DNA of 64,000 bases from NCBI GenBank assembly GCA_021771675.1, contig JAETOP010000011.1:1-64000 (forward strand), in the 5' to 3' direction. A model generated the notes under the pieces. The model worked only from the letters and a program-made list of their open reading frames with translations, was not told the DNA's origin and ran no database searches. Below are positions 1 through 9,333 of the stretch, piece by piece. This DNA is from Oscillospiraceae bacterium (GTDB lineage: Bacteria; Bacillota_A; Clostridia; Oscillospirales; Oscillospiraceae). Every line of letters begins with the position of its first letter. The stretch's first letter is position 1. The translations under genes and the position numbers were made by a program.

Positions 1-259
1 CTCTCTTTTTTCGAGGTTTTTCGCCGTTTGGCTCCCCTCCGGCCCTCTCAGGGGGGCGTTCATCGGAAAGCTTGCATATATTACCACTCCCCGCCCCATT
101 TGTCAACCCCTTTTTTATCTTTTTTGAAAGATTTTTTCTTTTCTTTCATGGCGGACAGATGTCCCCCAGGCCGGTACTTTGGAGCGGCGCCCTCGTGTTT
201 CATTCTCCCCTGTTTTTGAAAAATTATTCCTTTTTTAACTGCAAACCCGAGGAACCAGC
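1..259. other. intergenic, no gene seen
   Basis: AT- and T-tract-rich stretch downstream of the acetyltransferase stop codon. Pyrimidine runs near 108-150 and 220-236 could contribute to transcript termination, but no clear stem precedes them. No open frame with a ribosome site and no member of the intergenic repeat families was recognised. Confidence 0.5.
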
Positions 260-1054
260 TTACAATAATAAGTTGCGGCAGACTCGGGTCACCAGGCAGG
301 GCTTCCCGGGGCGGAACAGCACCGTGTCCCCGGTTTTCGGATGGACTCCCGGGGCCGCTGCGGCGTCCAGGGTCAGCTCCCAATAGGCCAGCGTGAGCTT
401 CTCTCCCTCCGCCCGCACAACTGTGGCGAACCGGCAGTCATAGATTTGAAGGAAGCCCTCCTGAAGCTTGATTTTGGGGTAGGCAGGGCACTCCGCCTCC
501 ATTTTGGCCAGAAGGGACGGGTCGTCGCACCCGGCAAACAGAGGGCTTTCGAAAAATTTGCCGTGAAGCTCAGCGCTTTCATCCAGCGGGTAGACCATCA
601 GAGCGTCATACTGGTTTCCCTCCGGGTCGGTGATGCCGTAATCCCGGCAGCTGCGGAAACCCAGTCTGGGATAATACTCCGGCTCTCCCATGATACACAC
701 CCCGGGGTAGCCCGCCTGTCGGGCCAAAGGCAGCGTCTCATCCAGCAGCTTCCGGCCAATTCCCCGGCCCTGGGCCGTGGGCTCCACCGCCAGGGGGCCG
801 AAGCAGACAATGTCCAGGCTGCTCAGCTCCCCCACCAATTTGGCTTTGGTATAATAGATGGCCCCCACAATCTTCCCATCCAGCTCCGCCACCCGGCTGA
901 GCTGGGGCAGATAGTCTTCGCTCTCCCGAATGAGCCGCAGCAGGGCGCGCTCGTTGCAGCCGGGGCCGTGAATGTTCCAGAAAGCCCGCTGAACCATAAG
1001 CTCCGCCGCCCGGTAATCATCGGGCGTCTCCGGGCGAATGATCAAATGAGACAT
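260..1054 (-). CDS. GNAT-family N-acetyltransferase
   Basis: A 264-residue acetyl-CoA-dependent N-acyltransferase of the GNAT fold; substrate unknown. The acetyl-CoA P-loop is visible as AQGRGIG at residues 94-100, after the beta-strand FGPLAVEP, and the second half of the fold (GVCIMGEPEYYPRLGF) resembles YhbS-type proteins. About 100 residues follow the GNAT core as an extra C-terminal domain. The start at 1054 is preferred over an upstream in-frame codon at 1096 because AAGGGGA lies about 6 nt before it. The gene stands alone, followed by intergenic DNA. Its ribosome site is inside the 3' arm of a 20 bp inverted repeat, so translation or transcription may be controlled by that structure. 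Confidence 0.85.
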   Translation of the reverse strand: MSHLIIRPETPDDYRAAELMVQRAFWNIHGPGCNERALLRLIRESEDYLPQLSRVAELDGKIVGAIYYTKAKLVGELSSLDIVCFGPLAVEPTAQGRGIGRKLLDETLPLARQAGYPGVCIMGEPEYYPRLGFRSCRDYGITDPEGNQYDALMVYPLDESAELHGKFFESPLFAGCDDPSLLAKMEAECPAYPKIKLQEGFLQIYDCRFATVVRAEGEKLTLAYWELTLDAAAAPGVHPKTGDTVLFRPGKPCLVTRVCRNLLL

Positions 1055-1059
1055 AAAAA

Positions 1060-1108
1060 TTCCCCTTCCGATTGTGTTACTGCAATCATAACACAATCAG
1101 AAGGGGAA
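1060..1108 (-). promoter_or_regulatory. 20 bp inverted repeat in acetyltransferase leader
   Basis: Arms 1060-1079 and 1089-1108 pair over 20 bp with one mismatch around a 9 nt loop. Read on the minus strand, the 3' arm contains the ribosome site AAGGGGA and is followed by TTTTT just before the ATG. It can therefore act as a ribosome-site sequester, as an attenuator-like terminator, or as an operator (core TGTTA-n9-TAACA). Confidence 0.7.
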
Positions 1109-1149
1109 AACAATAATATGATGACTCAATTCTGCTTTTACAAATTTGC

Positions 1150-1486
1150 AGGTGAAAAAGGGAATGCCTTTCCACATTGGGCTTTCAGAGAATCCAAGTG
1201 CCTGCTGTACAGTCCCTCAGTCAGCCTGTTCGGCTGACAGTTTGCTGCGGCAAACCCGGTGGCGGCTCTGACAGTCCGCTTACGCTGTCATTCACTACCG
1301 CCACTGCGCTTCGCTTACCCCTTACACAGGGGGGCCTTCCTCAGAAACCGTTACCTGGTTCCATTCAACGTTCTGCCCAGAAAACGTTACCGGGCGAATA
1401 CTTATGCGGTAATTACTGACCATCCCCGTGCGAATTGCTTCCCGGCGCTGCCGGGTTGGCCGCGGGCCCTGCCCGCAATTCCCAAA
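1150..1486. repeat. intergenic repeat array (partial A, C, D)
   Basis: Fills the gap between the acetyltransferase promoter and the rpoD stop. A half-copy of palindromic element A (about 1199-1370, ending CCATTCAACG) carries the internal hairpins CAGTCAGC/GCTGACAG and CCCCTTACACAGGGG. It is followed by element C (about 1378-1435, GTTACCGGGC to CCCCGTGCG) and the short GC hairpins D (GCCGGGTTGGCCGCGGGC region). The array abuts the rpoD stop codon. Confidence 0.75.
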
Positions 1487-2665
1487 TCAGGCGTAGAAAT
1501 CCCGAATCTTCTTGGCCCGGCTGGGGTGGCGAAGCTTTCGGATGGCCTTGTTCTCGATCTGACGGATTCGCTCCCGGGTGACGCCGAAAATCTGGCCCAC
1601 CTCTTCCAGGGTATGCGTCCGCCCATCGTACATGCCAAAGCGCATCCGAAGCACGTCGGCCTCCCGTTCGGTGAGGGTGCCCAGAATTTCCTTCAGCGCC
1701 TCGGCAAGCAGGGCGTTGGAGGTGGCGTCGGCGGGGCCGGGGGTGCGCTCGTCCTCCACAAAGGAGCCGATGGAGGTATCCTCTTCGTCACCCACAGGGG
1801 TGTCCAGGCTCAGGGTGTCGGCGGCGGTGCGGTTGGCCTCGATGATCTTCTCCACAGGCAGGCCCAATTCCTTGGCGATTTCCTCCACAGTGGGCTCCCG
1901 GCCCAGCTCCTGAACCAGCTTCCGGTTGCAGCGGGTGGCCTTGTTGATAACCTCCACCATATGCACCGGAACCCGGATGGTTCTTGCCTGGTCGGCAATG
2001 GCACGGGTGATGGCCTGCCGAATCCACCAGGTGGCATATGTAGAGAATTTGTTTCCCTTTGTCCAGTCGAATTTGTCCACGGCGCGGATCAGACCCGTGT
2101 TGCCCTCCTGAATCAAATCCAGGATGTGCAGCCCCCGGCCGGAGTATTTCTTGGCGATGGAAACCACCAGCCGCAGGTTGGCCTCGGTGAGCTTATTTTT
2201 TGCCTCCTGATCTCCCTCGGAGATACGCTTGGCCAGCTCCACCTCTTCCTCGGCGGAGAGCAGCTTCACCTGACCGATTTCCTTCAGATACATGCGCACC
2301 GGGTCGTCCAGGCTGTACTCGGCAGCCAAATCCACCGGATCCACCAGGTCTTCCTCTTCCACGCCCCGCAGGTCAATGTCGCCGTCCAGGCCGTCTCCCA
2401 GGATACCCAGGCCGTCCCCCAGTCCGTCATCCAGCGCATCCAGGCTCTCGTCCAGAGCGTCCAGGTCGGAGGTGGTGATCTGGATATTCATGGCCTCAAA
2501 ACGGTCATAAACCTCTTCAATCTTCTCCGGCGACAGGTTCATCTTGGACAGGACGGCATTCAGATCGGAATCACGAATCATGCCCTCCTTCTTGCCCTGG
2601 GCGATCAGGGCTTGCAGGGAAGCCTGAACATCTTCCATTTTTCCGCTTTTCTTCGCAGTGCTCAT
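1487..2665 (-). CDS. rpoD: RNA polymerase primary sigma factor SigA/RpoD
   Basis: Housekeeping sigma-70 of 392 residues that directs RNA polymerase to -10/-35 promoters. Region 1.1-like helices occupy residues 7-60. An acidic Asp/Gly/Leu-repetitive linker lies at 69-100. Region 1.2 starts near 120 ([12 protein letters not shown]), region 2 spans about 155-232 including the -10 melting segment ([19 protein letters not shown]), region 3 about 233-310, and region 4.2 has the -35 helix-turn-helix ([19 protein letters not shown], 361-379). The ribosome site AAAGGGG precedes the ATG, and a good sigma-A promoter lies about 55 bp upstream. It diverges from lepA. The usual neighbour dnaG is absent. 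Confidence 0.97.
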   Translation of the reverse strand: MSTAKKSGKMEDVQASLQALIAQGKKEGMIRDSDLNAVLSKMNLSPEKIEEVYDRFEAMNIQITTSDLDALDESLDALDDGLGDGLGILGDGLDGDIDLRGVEEEDLVDPVDLAAEYSLDDPVRMYLKEIGQVKLLSAEEEVELAKRISEGDQEAKNKLTEANLRLVVSIAKKYSGRGLHILDLIQEGNTGLIRAVDKFDWTKGNKFSTYATWWIRQAITRAIADQARTIRVPVHMVEVINKATRCNRKLVQELGREPTVEEIAKELGLPVEKIIEANRTAADTLSLDTPVGDEEDTSIGSFVEDERTPGPADATSNALLAEALKEILGTLTEREADVLRMRFGMYDGRTHTLEEVGQIFGVTRERIRQIENKAIRKLRHPSRAKKIRDFYA

Positions 2666-2719
2666 GAACGTACCCCTTTTATCAGTCTATCCATTCTTTT
2701 GAATTTCTCATGCTGTAAA

Positions 2720-2748
2720 ACTATACCCCTTTTTTAGCAGAACGGCAA
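2720..2748 (-). promoter_or_regulatory. sigma-A promoter of rpoD
   Basis: On the minus strand TTGCCG (2743-2748), a 17 bp spacer and TATAGT (2720-2725), about 55 bp upstream of the rpoD ATG. Confidence 0.75.
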
Positions 2749-2841
2749 GGGGGTTTTACAATTTTTTTCCGAACTTTTTGCCGACCCCGCCGCTTTTTTC
2801 AGGCAAATTTAGTTTTCTCCCGGTTTTCCGAAAACATACGG

Positions 2842-2870
2842 TTTACTTTTCCGGAAAGATTCGCTATAAT
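2842..2870 (+). promoter_or_regulatory. sigma-A promoter of lepA
   Basis: TTTACT (2842-2847), 17 bp spacer, TATAAT (2865-2870). Transcription would start near 2877, giving a leader of about 180 nt that contains the hairpin chain at 2905-3020. Confidence 0.8.
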
Positions 2871-2904
2871 TGGTAAAAAAGGATGGTGGAGTGGGCCCTT
2901 ATTG

Positions 2905-3020
2905 CAATGAAATACGCTTCGCTTGTGAAATCCGGCTGACGCCGGGTGAAATCGGGCACTTACGTGCCCGCTGAAATGCGCTTTGCGCATTGTGGTGTCG
3001 CCGTTGGCGACAAATGAAAT
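2905..3020 (+). repeat. TGAAAT-separated hairpin chain
   Basis: Small GC-rich hairpins follow one another, most of them separated by TGAAAT. The perfect ones are CCGGC-tgac-GCCGG (2932-2945), CGGGCAC-ttac-GTGCCCG (2953-2970), TGCGC-ttt-GCGCA (2977-2989) and GTCGCC-gtt-GGCGAC (2997-3011). A degenerate first unit lies at 2911-2924. TGAAAT occurs before and after most units. The chain ends about 23 nt before the lepA ribosome site AAGGAG. Confidence 0.85.
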
Positions 3021-3056
3021 TTCCCGAAACAATCCCAATATCAAGGAGCAAATCAT

Positions 3057-4865
<1,809 letters not shown>

Positions 4866-4878
4866 CAAGGAGGCTGCT

Positions 4879-6072
4879 ATGTCGATTTTTTCAAGACGAA
4901 TCAACAAAACCCCTCTGGGGGTCTACGTGCACATTCCCTTCTGCAAGAGCAAATGCCAATACTGCGACTTCTACTCCCTGGCCTGCAAGGACGACGGCCT
5001 GATGGACAGCTACCTGGACGCCGTGTGTGCCCATATCAAAGAGGCCGGGGCTCTGGCGCCGGGGTACAAGGTGGATACCATTTACTTCGGCGGCGGCACC
5101 CCCAGCTATTTCGGCGGGGACGCCATTGCCATCATCATGACCTGCATCCGCCGGAATTTCGACGTGGCCATTGACGCCGAGATCACCTTCGAGGCCAACC
5201 CGGATTCCGTCACCGACAAGCTGCTCCACCGGATGCGGGCAGAGGGCTTCAACCGGGTGAGCCTGGGGGTCCAGGACAACCACGACGATATGCTGAAAAA
5301 GCTGGGCCGCCCCCACACCTATGCCCAGGCCGTATCCGCCTTCCAGCGCATCCGCAAGGCGGGGTTCCGGAACGTATCCCTGGATTTGATGTACGGCCTC
5401 CCCGGTCAGACCCTGCAGGACTGGCAGGAGACGCTGGCCGATGTGCTGCGGATGAATCCGGAGCATTTCAGCTGCTACGGGCTCAAGGTGGAGGAGGGCA
5501 CGCCCCTGTACGAAGTGAAGGACGTGATCGGCCTGCCGGACGACGACACCCAGGCGGATATGTATCTGGCAGCGGTGGAGATGCTTCGGGATCGGGGCTT
5601 CCGGCAATATGAAATCTCCAATTTCGCCCGGAAGGGACTGTACTCCCGGCACAACTACAAATACTGGACCGGCGGCGAGTATCTGGGCTTCGGCCCCAGC
5701 GCCAGCTCGGATTTTGCGGGCAAGCGGTTCACCCTGGTTTCCGATTTGCAGGGCTATATCAACGGCATCCGCACCGGCGGCGACATTATGGAGGACGTTC
5801 AGGAAATCCCCCTGCGGGAGCGGGCGGGAGAGTACATCATGCTCCGTCTGCGAACCAACGCCGGTATCTCCCCCCAGGAATATGAGCGGATGTTCATGCT
5901 CCCCTTTGAGCCCCTGGAAAAAATTCTGCAAAAGCACCAGATCTATGCCCGGGCTGCCCAGAGCAACGACGGCCGCTGGTCCCTGACCCCCAAGGGGTAT
6001 CTGGTTTCCAACGACATCATCTCCGACCTGCTCATCGCCCAGGACGAGGCAGGCTCCATCAAGAGAGTGTAG
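4879..6072 (+). CDS. hemW: radical SAM HemW (heme chaperone / HemN-like)
   Basis: A 397-residue radical SAM protein. The 4Fe-4S/SAM motif CxxxCxxC is at C22, C26 and C29, followed by the GGGTPS SAM-binding loop and the HemN C-terminal domain. Members next to lepA are generally HemW, a heme-binding chaperone, rather than true anaerobic coproporphyrinogen dehydrogenase. That assignment comes from family knowledge and has not been shown here. Ribosome site AAGGAGG, second gene of the lepA operon. Transcription probably ends at the 11 bp hairpin just past the stop. Confidence 0.9.
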   Translation: MSIFSRRINKTPLGVYVHIPFCKSKCQYCDFYSLACKDDGLMDSYLDAVCAHIKEAGALAPGYKVDTIYFGGGTPSYFGGDAIAIIMTCIRRNFDVAIDAEITFEANPDSVTDKLLHRMRAEGFNRVSLGVQDNHDDMLKKLGRPHTYAQAVSAFQRIRKAGFRNVSLDLMYGLPGQTLQDWQETLADVLRMNPEHFSCYGLKVEEGTPLYEVKDVIGLPDDDTQADMYLAAVEMLRDRGFRQYEISNFARKGLYSRHNYKYWTGGEYLGFGPSASSDFAGKRFTLVSDLQGYINGIRTGGDIMEDVQEIPLRERAGEYIMLRLRTNAGISPQEYERMFMLPFEPLEKILQKHQIYARAAQSNDGRWSLTPKGYLVSNDIISDLLIAQDEAGSIKRV

Positions 6073-6075
6073 CCC

Positions 6076-6101
6076 GATCCAGGCGGCGTGCCGCCTGGAT
6101 C
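6076..6101. terminator. hairpin between convergent genes
   Basis: GATCCAGGCGG-cgtg-CCGCCTGGATC, an 11 bp perfect stem between the hemW stop and the stop of the convergent phage-type gene. The following U-tract is weak, so efficiency is uncertain. It could serve both directions. Confidence 0.6.
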
Positions 6102-6105
6102 ATGT

Positions 6106-6876
6106 TCAGTCTTTCATCCGCCATATCAGCCCTCCGTTCCCATCGTCAACCAGTTCAACATCCTCCGGGTAGGGATTCTGGCTGCTTGCGGCTACAAGCT
6201 CGTCTTCCCATCGGCCCTGATTCAGCCAGGTGGCAGGATTTGGAATATACTGGCCGTCCTCCTTACTCCATTGGACGCTGCACTTCTGCCGCTCAATTGC
6301 AGTCAGGAGTGTTTCAACCGGTTCTTTTACACGGCTGAAAGCTTTCTTAGCAGAACTCTTTCCAACTTTCTTCGGGTATACTGACCAGAATTTTTCAAAA
6401 TCCACATCCCGCAGCTTGCCTGCGGGCTTTTCGCTTTGTTTAGATTGGTTATTCTTATCTATACTATCCTCTTCTATACTATACTGTGGTTCCATCATGG
6501 TTCCAGTTTGGTTCCGCTCTGGTTCCACTTCGGTTCCAAGGGCATATTTGCCGTTATTTTTCAGACATAAGGATGCCTTTTCATCCTGATAAATCGTCTC
6601 TGTATAGCGGTCTCTTTTCAGAAGATTGTTGATTTTCCAATCTGTAATGGCCACGACGCCGCTGTCGAAGGGAATGATAAACCCCTTTTCGGCTAAGAGA
6701 CGCATATCATCATCATTGCACCCCACAGAGCGCTGGATTTTCTTCGGGGACGATACAAAGCCGTCATCGTCCCCGTGCATTCCCAGGTGAAAATACAGGC
6801 TCTGGGCGCTGGGCGGCATATCCGTAAATCGGTCTGTGTCAACTACTTGCAAAGAAAACATCCGTTTCTGCGCCAC
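6106..6876 (-). CDS. orphan phage-type replication initiator (replisome organizer-like)
   Basis: A 256-residue protein. The N-terminal winged-helix-like segment (AQKRMFSLQVVDTDRF, then MPPSAQSLYFHLGM and DDGFV) is typical of phage replisome organizers. The C-terminal segment (FWSVYPKKVGKSSAKKAF to PNPATWLNQGRWED) is typical of the same phage proteins. A polar linker joins the two. The GTG at 6876 is chosen as start because GGAGGG lies 7 nt upstream and family members begin MAQxRMFS; an upstream in-frame ATG at 6999 has no such site. No helicase loader, integrase or structural gene is near, so this looks like a remnant or domesticated gene. Its base composition is more AT-rich than its neighbours. 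Confidence 0.75.
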   Translation of the reverse strand: MAQKRMFSLQVVDTDRFTDMPPSAQSLYFHLGMHGDDDGFVSSPKKIQRSVGCNDDDMRLLAEKGFIIPFDSGVVAITDWKINNLLKRDRYTETIYQDEKASLCLKNNGKYALGTEVEPERNQTGTMMEPQYSIEEDSIDKNNQSKQSEKPAGKLRDVDFEKFWSVYPKKVGKSSAKKAFSRVKEPVETLLTAIERQKCSVQWSKEDGQYIPNPATWLNQGRWEDELVAASSQNPYPEDVELVDDGNGGLIWRMKD

Positions 6877-7276
6877 GGCCTTACCCTCCCTCCACCTGCG
6901 CCTGACCGGTAGCCTGGGGTTTATTTTTCTGATACATTGCTCTCTCATCTCCTTGTCAAAGTCGTTACAAGTGCATTTTAGATAATGATATTTTACCATA
7001 TGCCGTCAGGAAAATCAAGGGGACAAAGTAAATTTTTTTAGAGGAAATACATAATGGTAAACCACTTGGGAAATTAGGAGTTAGGAATGAGGAGTTAGGA
7101 ATTGTACGGGGAATCATCTGGTAGATAAATTGGTATTTATCAGTGGGTTGAATAGTGAGGGGCAAAGGTTTCTGAGCAAAGGCCCCCCTTACACTTCGGG
7201 AGCCTTCCTCAGAAGCCTTTACCTGATTCCATTCAACGAACTGCTGAACAAAACCGATAAGCACATTATTTTTTCA
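6877..7276. repeat. intergenic: 14 bp tandem repeat and element A copy
   Basis: Two direct copies of AGGAGTTAGGAATG/T lie at 7076-7103. A 91 bp copy of palindromic element A spans 7147-7237 (GTTGAATAGTG to CCATTCAAC) with the inner hairpin GCCCCCCTTACACTTCGGGAGCC. No further gene is seen in this 470 bp gap. Confidence 0.7.
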
Positions 7277-7304
7277 TTGCATTTTCGTTCATTTGTGCTA
7301 TAAT
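7277..7304 (+). promoter_or_regulatory. promoter of lexA
   Basis: TTGCAT (7277-7282), 16 bp spacer, TATAAT (7299-7304). No GAAC-n4-GTTC type SOS box was found by eye around it, so autoregulation is not demonstrated. Confidence 0.65.
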
Positions 7305-7347
7305 CAAAGAAAAAGGATGCGTCAAGCATCGGCAGGAGGGAACGACC

Positions 7348-7923
7348 ATGTCCAGAACCAGCAACAAGGCTGAGCTGATTGTGAATTATGTCAACCAATT
7401 TGTGCAGGAGAACGGCTATTCCCCCTCGGTGCGGGAGATCGGAGAAGCGGTGGGGCTCCGCTCTACCGCCTCGGTGAGCTATCATCTCCAGGCCTTGCAG
7501 CAGAAGGGGATACTCCAATCCACCGGGGCCAAGGGGCGCAAGCGTGCTCTGGCCACGGGAGCCCGGCCCGGGCAGATTCCCATTGTGGGCGTGGTCACAG
7601 CGGGGCTTCCCATCCTGGCGGTGGAAAATCAGGAGGGCACCATGCCCTGGAACGATCCCGGCTGCTTCGCCCTGCGGGTTCGGGGAGACAGCATGGTTGG
7701 CGCCGGCATCCTCAGCGGGGACAAGGTGGTGGTTCGCCCCCAGCAAAATGCGGACGACGGCCAGATCGTGGTGGCCCGCATCGGAGACGAGGCCACGGTG
7801 AAGCGCCTGCGCCGCCGCCACGGGGAAATCTGGCTCATGCCGGAAAACGAGAACTACAGCCCCATCGACGGCACCGAGGCCGAAATCATCGGCATCGTGA
7901 AGGCCGTGGTGCGGGAGTATTAA
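7348..7923 (+). CDS. lexA: LexA SOS repressor
   Basis: A 191-residue SOS repressor and self-cleaving serine peptidase. The N-terminal winged helix-turn-helix covers about 1-65. The cleavage dipeptide is Ala85-Gly86 (VVTAGLPI), and the catalytic dyad is Ser115 (GDSMVG) and Lys152 (ATVKRL). All functional residues are present. Ribosome site GGAGGGA, ATG at 7348. The next gene starts 2 nt after the stop, so both are translated from one mRNA. No canonical SOS box was recognised upstream. Confidence 0.95.
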   Translation: MSRTSNKAELIVNYVNQFVQENGYSPSVREIGEAVGLRSTASVSYHLQALQQKGILQSTGAKGRKRALATGARPGQIPIVGVVTAGLPILAVENQEGTMPWNDPGCFALRVRGDSMVGAGILSGDKVVVRPQQNADDGQIVVARIGDEATVKRLRRRHGEIWLMPENENYSPIDGTEAEIIGIVKAVVREY

Positions 7924-7925
7924 GG

Positions 7926-8792
7926 ATGCACTATGTGACGGCAAAAGGAATTTTATCAGCGCAAAATGGGATGAATTTATACCGTGGCTGCTCCCATGGG
8001 TGCATCTACTGCGATTCCAGAAGCCGATGCTATCAGATGAACCACCCTTTTGAGGACATTGAGGTCAAGGAGAACGCCATTGCGCTGCTGGAGGATGCCC
8101 TGAAACACAAGCGTAAAAAATGTATGATTGGAACCGGGGCCATGACCGACCCCTACATCCCCCTGGAAATGAAGCTCCAGTATGTGCGCAGGGCCCTTTC
8201 TCTCATCGATGAACACGGCTTTGGCTTTACCGTGCTGACCAAATCCCACCGAATTCTGCGGGACATCGACCTTTTGCAGCGCATCAACGAGAAATCAAAA
8301 TGCGTGGTTCAAATGACCCTGACCACCTGCGACGAAGCCGTGTGCAGAAAAATTGAGCCAAATGTCAGCACCACGGCCCAGCGTTTTGCCGTTTTGAAGC
8401 AGATGCGCCGTGCGGGTATTCCCACAGTTGTGTGGCTTTGTCCCATTTTGCCATTCATCAACGACACCGAGGAAAATATCTCCGGCATTTTGGATATGTG
8501 TATGGAGGCAAAGGTATACGGCGTCATCTGTTTCGGGATGGGCCTGACCCTCCGGGAAGGGAACCGGGAGTATTTTTACCAGCAGCTGGACCGCCTGTAC
8601 CCGGGGCTAAAGGAAGAATACATCAGGCGGTACGGGAATCAGTACATCATCGACAGTCCCAGCAGCGAAAAGCTGATGCACTTGTTTCACACAAAATGCC
8701 AGCAGTACGGAATCGTCCATGACAACGAGCAGATTTTCCGGTTCCTGCACCGCTTTGAAGAAAAGAGCAGGCAGCTCAGCCTTTGGGATTGA
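7926..8792 (+). CDS. SPL-family radical SAM protein
   Basis: A 288-residue radical SAM enzyme with a CxxxCxxC cluster motif at C22, C26 and C29 (GCSHGCIYCD). The sequence that follows resembles the spore photoproduct lyase-like family (TGAMTDPYIPLE, then VLTKSHRILRDIDLL and QMTLTT). It is shorter than classical SplB, and the DNA-lesion activity of SplB cannot be assumed. It starts 2 nt downstream of the lexA stop, with a weak ribosome site inside the lexA end, which implies translational coupling and the same SOS control. A DNA repair role is suggested by position only. Confidence 0.8.
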   Translation: MHYVTAKGILSAQNGMNLYRGCSHGCIYCDSRSRCYQMNHPFEDIEVKENAIALLEDALKHKRKKCMIGTGAMTDPYIPLEMKLQYVRRALSLIDEHGFGFTVLTKSHRILRDIDLLQRINEKSKCVVQMTLTTCDEAVCRKIEPNVSTTAQRFAVLKQMRRAGIPTVVWLCPILPFINDTEENISGILDMCMEAKVYGVICFGMGLTLREGNREYFYQQLDRLYPGLKEEYIRRYGNQYIIDSPSSEKLMHLFHTKCQQYGIVHDNEQIFRFLHRFEEKSRQLSLWD

Positions 8793-9333
8793 GAAAATAG
8801 CAAACATTGCCCCCGCCGACCAGGTTCCGTTTTTGGGGTAGTACGTTGAATGGTGTCAGGTACCGGTTTCAGAGGAAGGCTCCCCTGTGTAAGGGGTAAG
8901 CGAAGCGCAGTGGCGGTAGTGAATGACAACGTAAGTGGACTGTCAGAGCCGCCACCGGGTTTGCCGCAGCAAACTGGCACGGCGTAAGCCGTGACTGAGG
9001 GACTGTGCAGCAGGCACTTCCCTTTTCGCCTAACTCGATGCGAATTCGTAACATTTTACTGCGACAGTCCCTCAGTCAGCTTCGCTGACAGCTCCCCTTA
9101 CACAGGGGAGCCTCCCTCAGAAGCCTTTCCCCTCGACCATTCAACGCACTGCCAAATTGCAGTTTACTGAGTTTATCGATAAGCATATGGCATGAAACAG
9201 CACATCGGCCAACTCTTTTCGGAGCTGACCGATGTGTTTTATTCTTTGTTCCGCCGCAGAAACGTTACCGGGCAGATAACATGGATAACGACTACCGACG
9301 CACCCCGTGCGAATTGGCCACGGGCCCTGCCCG
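8793..9333. repeat. intergenic repeat array with 303 bp element A
   Basis: A full-length long copy of palindromic element A spans 8844-9146 (CGTTGAATGG to CCATTCAACG). It contains nested hairpins GGCACGGCGTAAGCCGTG and CAGTCAGCTTCGCTGACAG and the sequence GATGCGAATTCGTAAC. Copies of C and D follow at about 9255-9333 and reach the glgA stop. Frames inside these palindromes have no ribosome site and are not regarded as genes. Confidence 0.75.

Noticed and set aside
1259..2737. Long plus-strand frame over rpoD (492 codons)
   Set aside because: Antisense shadow of rpoD in a GC-rich genome. It begins in repeat DNA, has no ribosome site and its protein has no recognisable domain.
2905..3020. CRISPR-like array in the lepA leader
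   Set aside because: The constant part is only 6 bp and the variable parts are palindromes. There are no spacers of even length and no cas genes.
7348..7348. SOS box at lexA
   Set aside because: No GAAC-n4-GTTC or close variant was found by eye within 150 bp upstream, so none is annotated.
8869..9054. Short frames with peptides such as LRIRIELGEKG or PLHRGAFL inside repeat arrays
   Set aside because: The same peptides recur wherever element A occurs, on either strand and without ribosome sites. They are translations of the palindromes.
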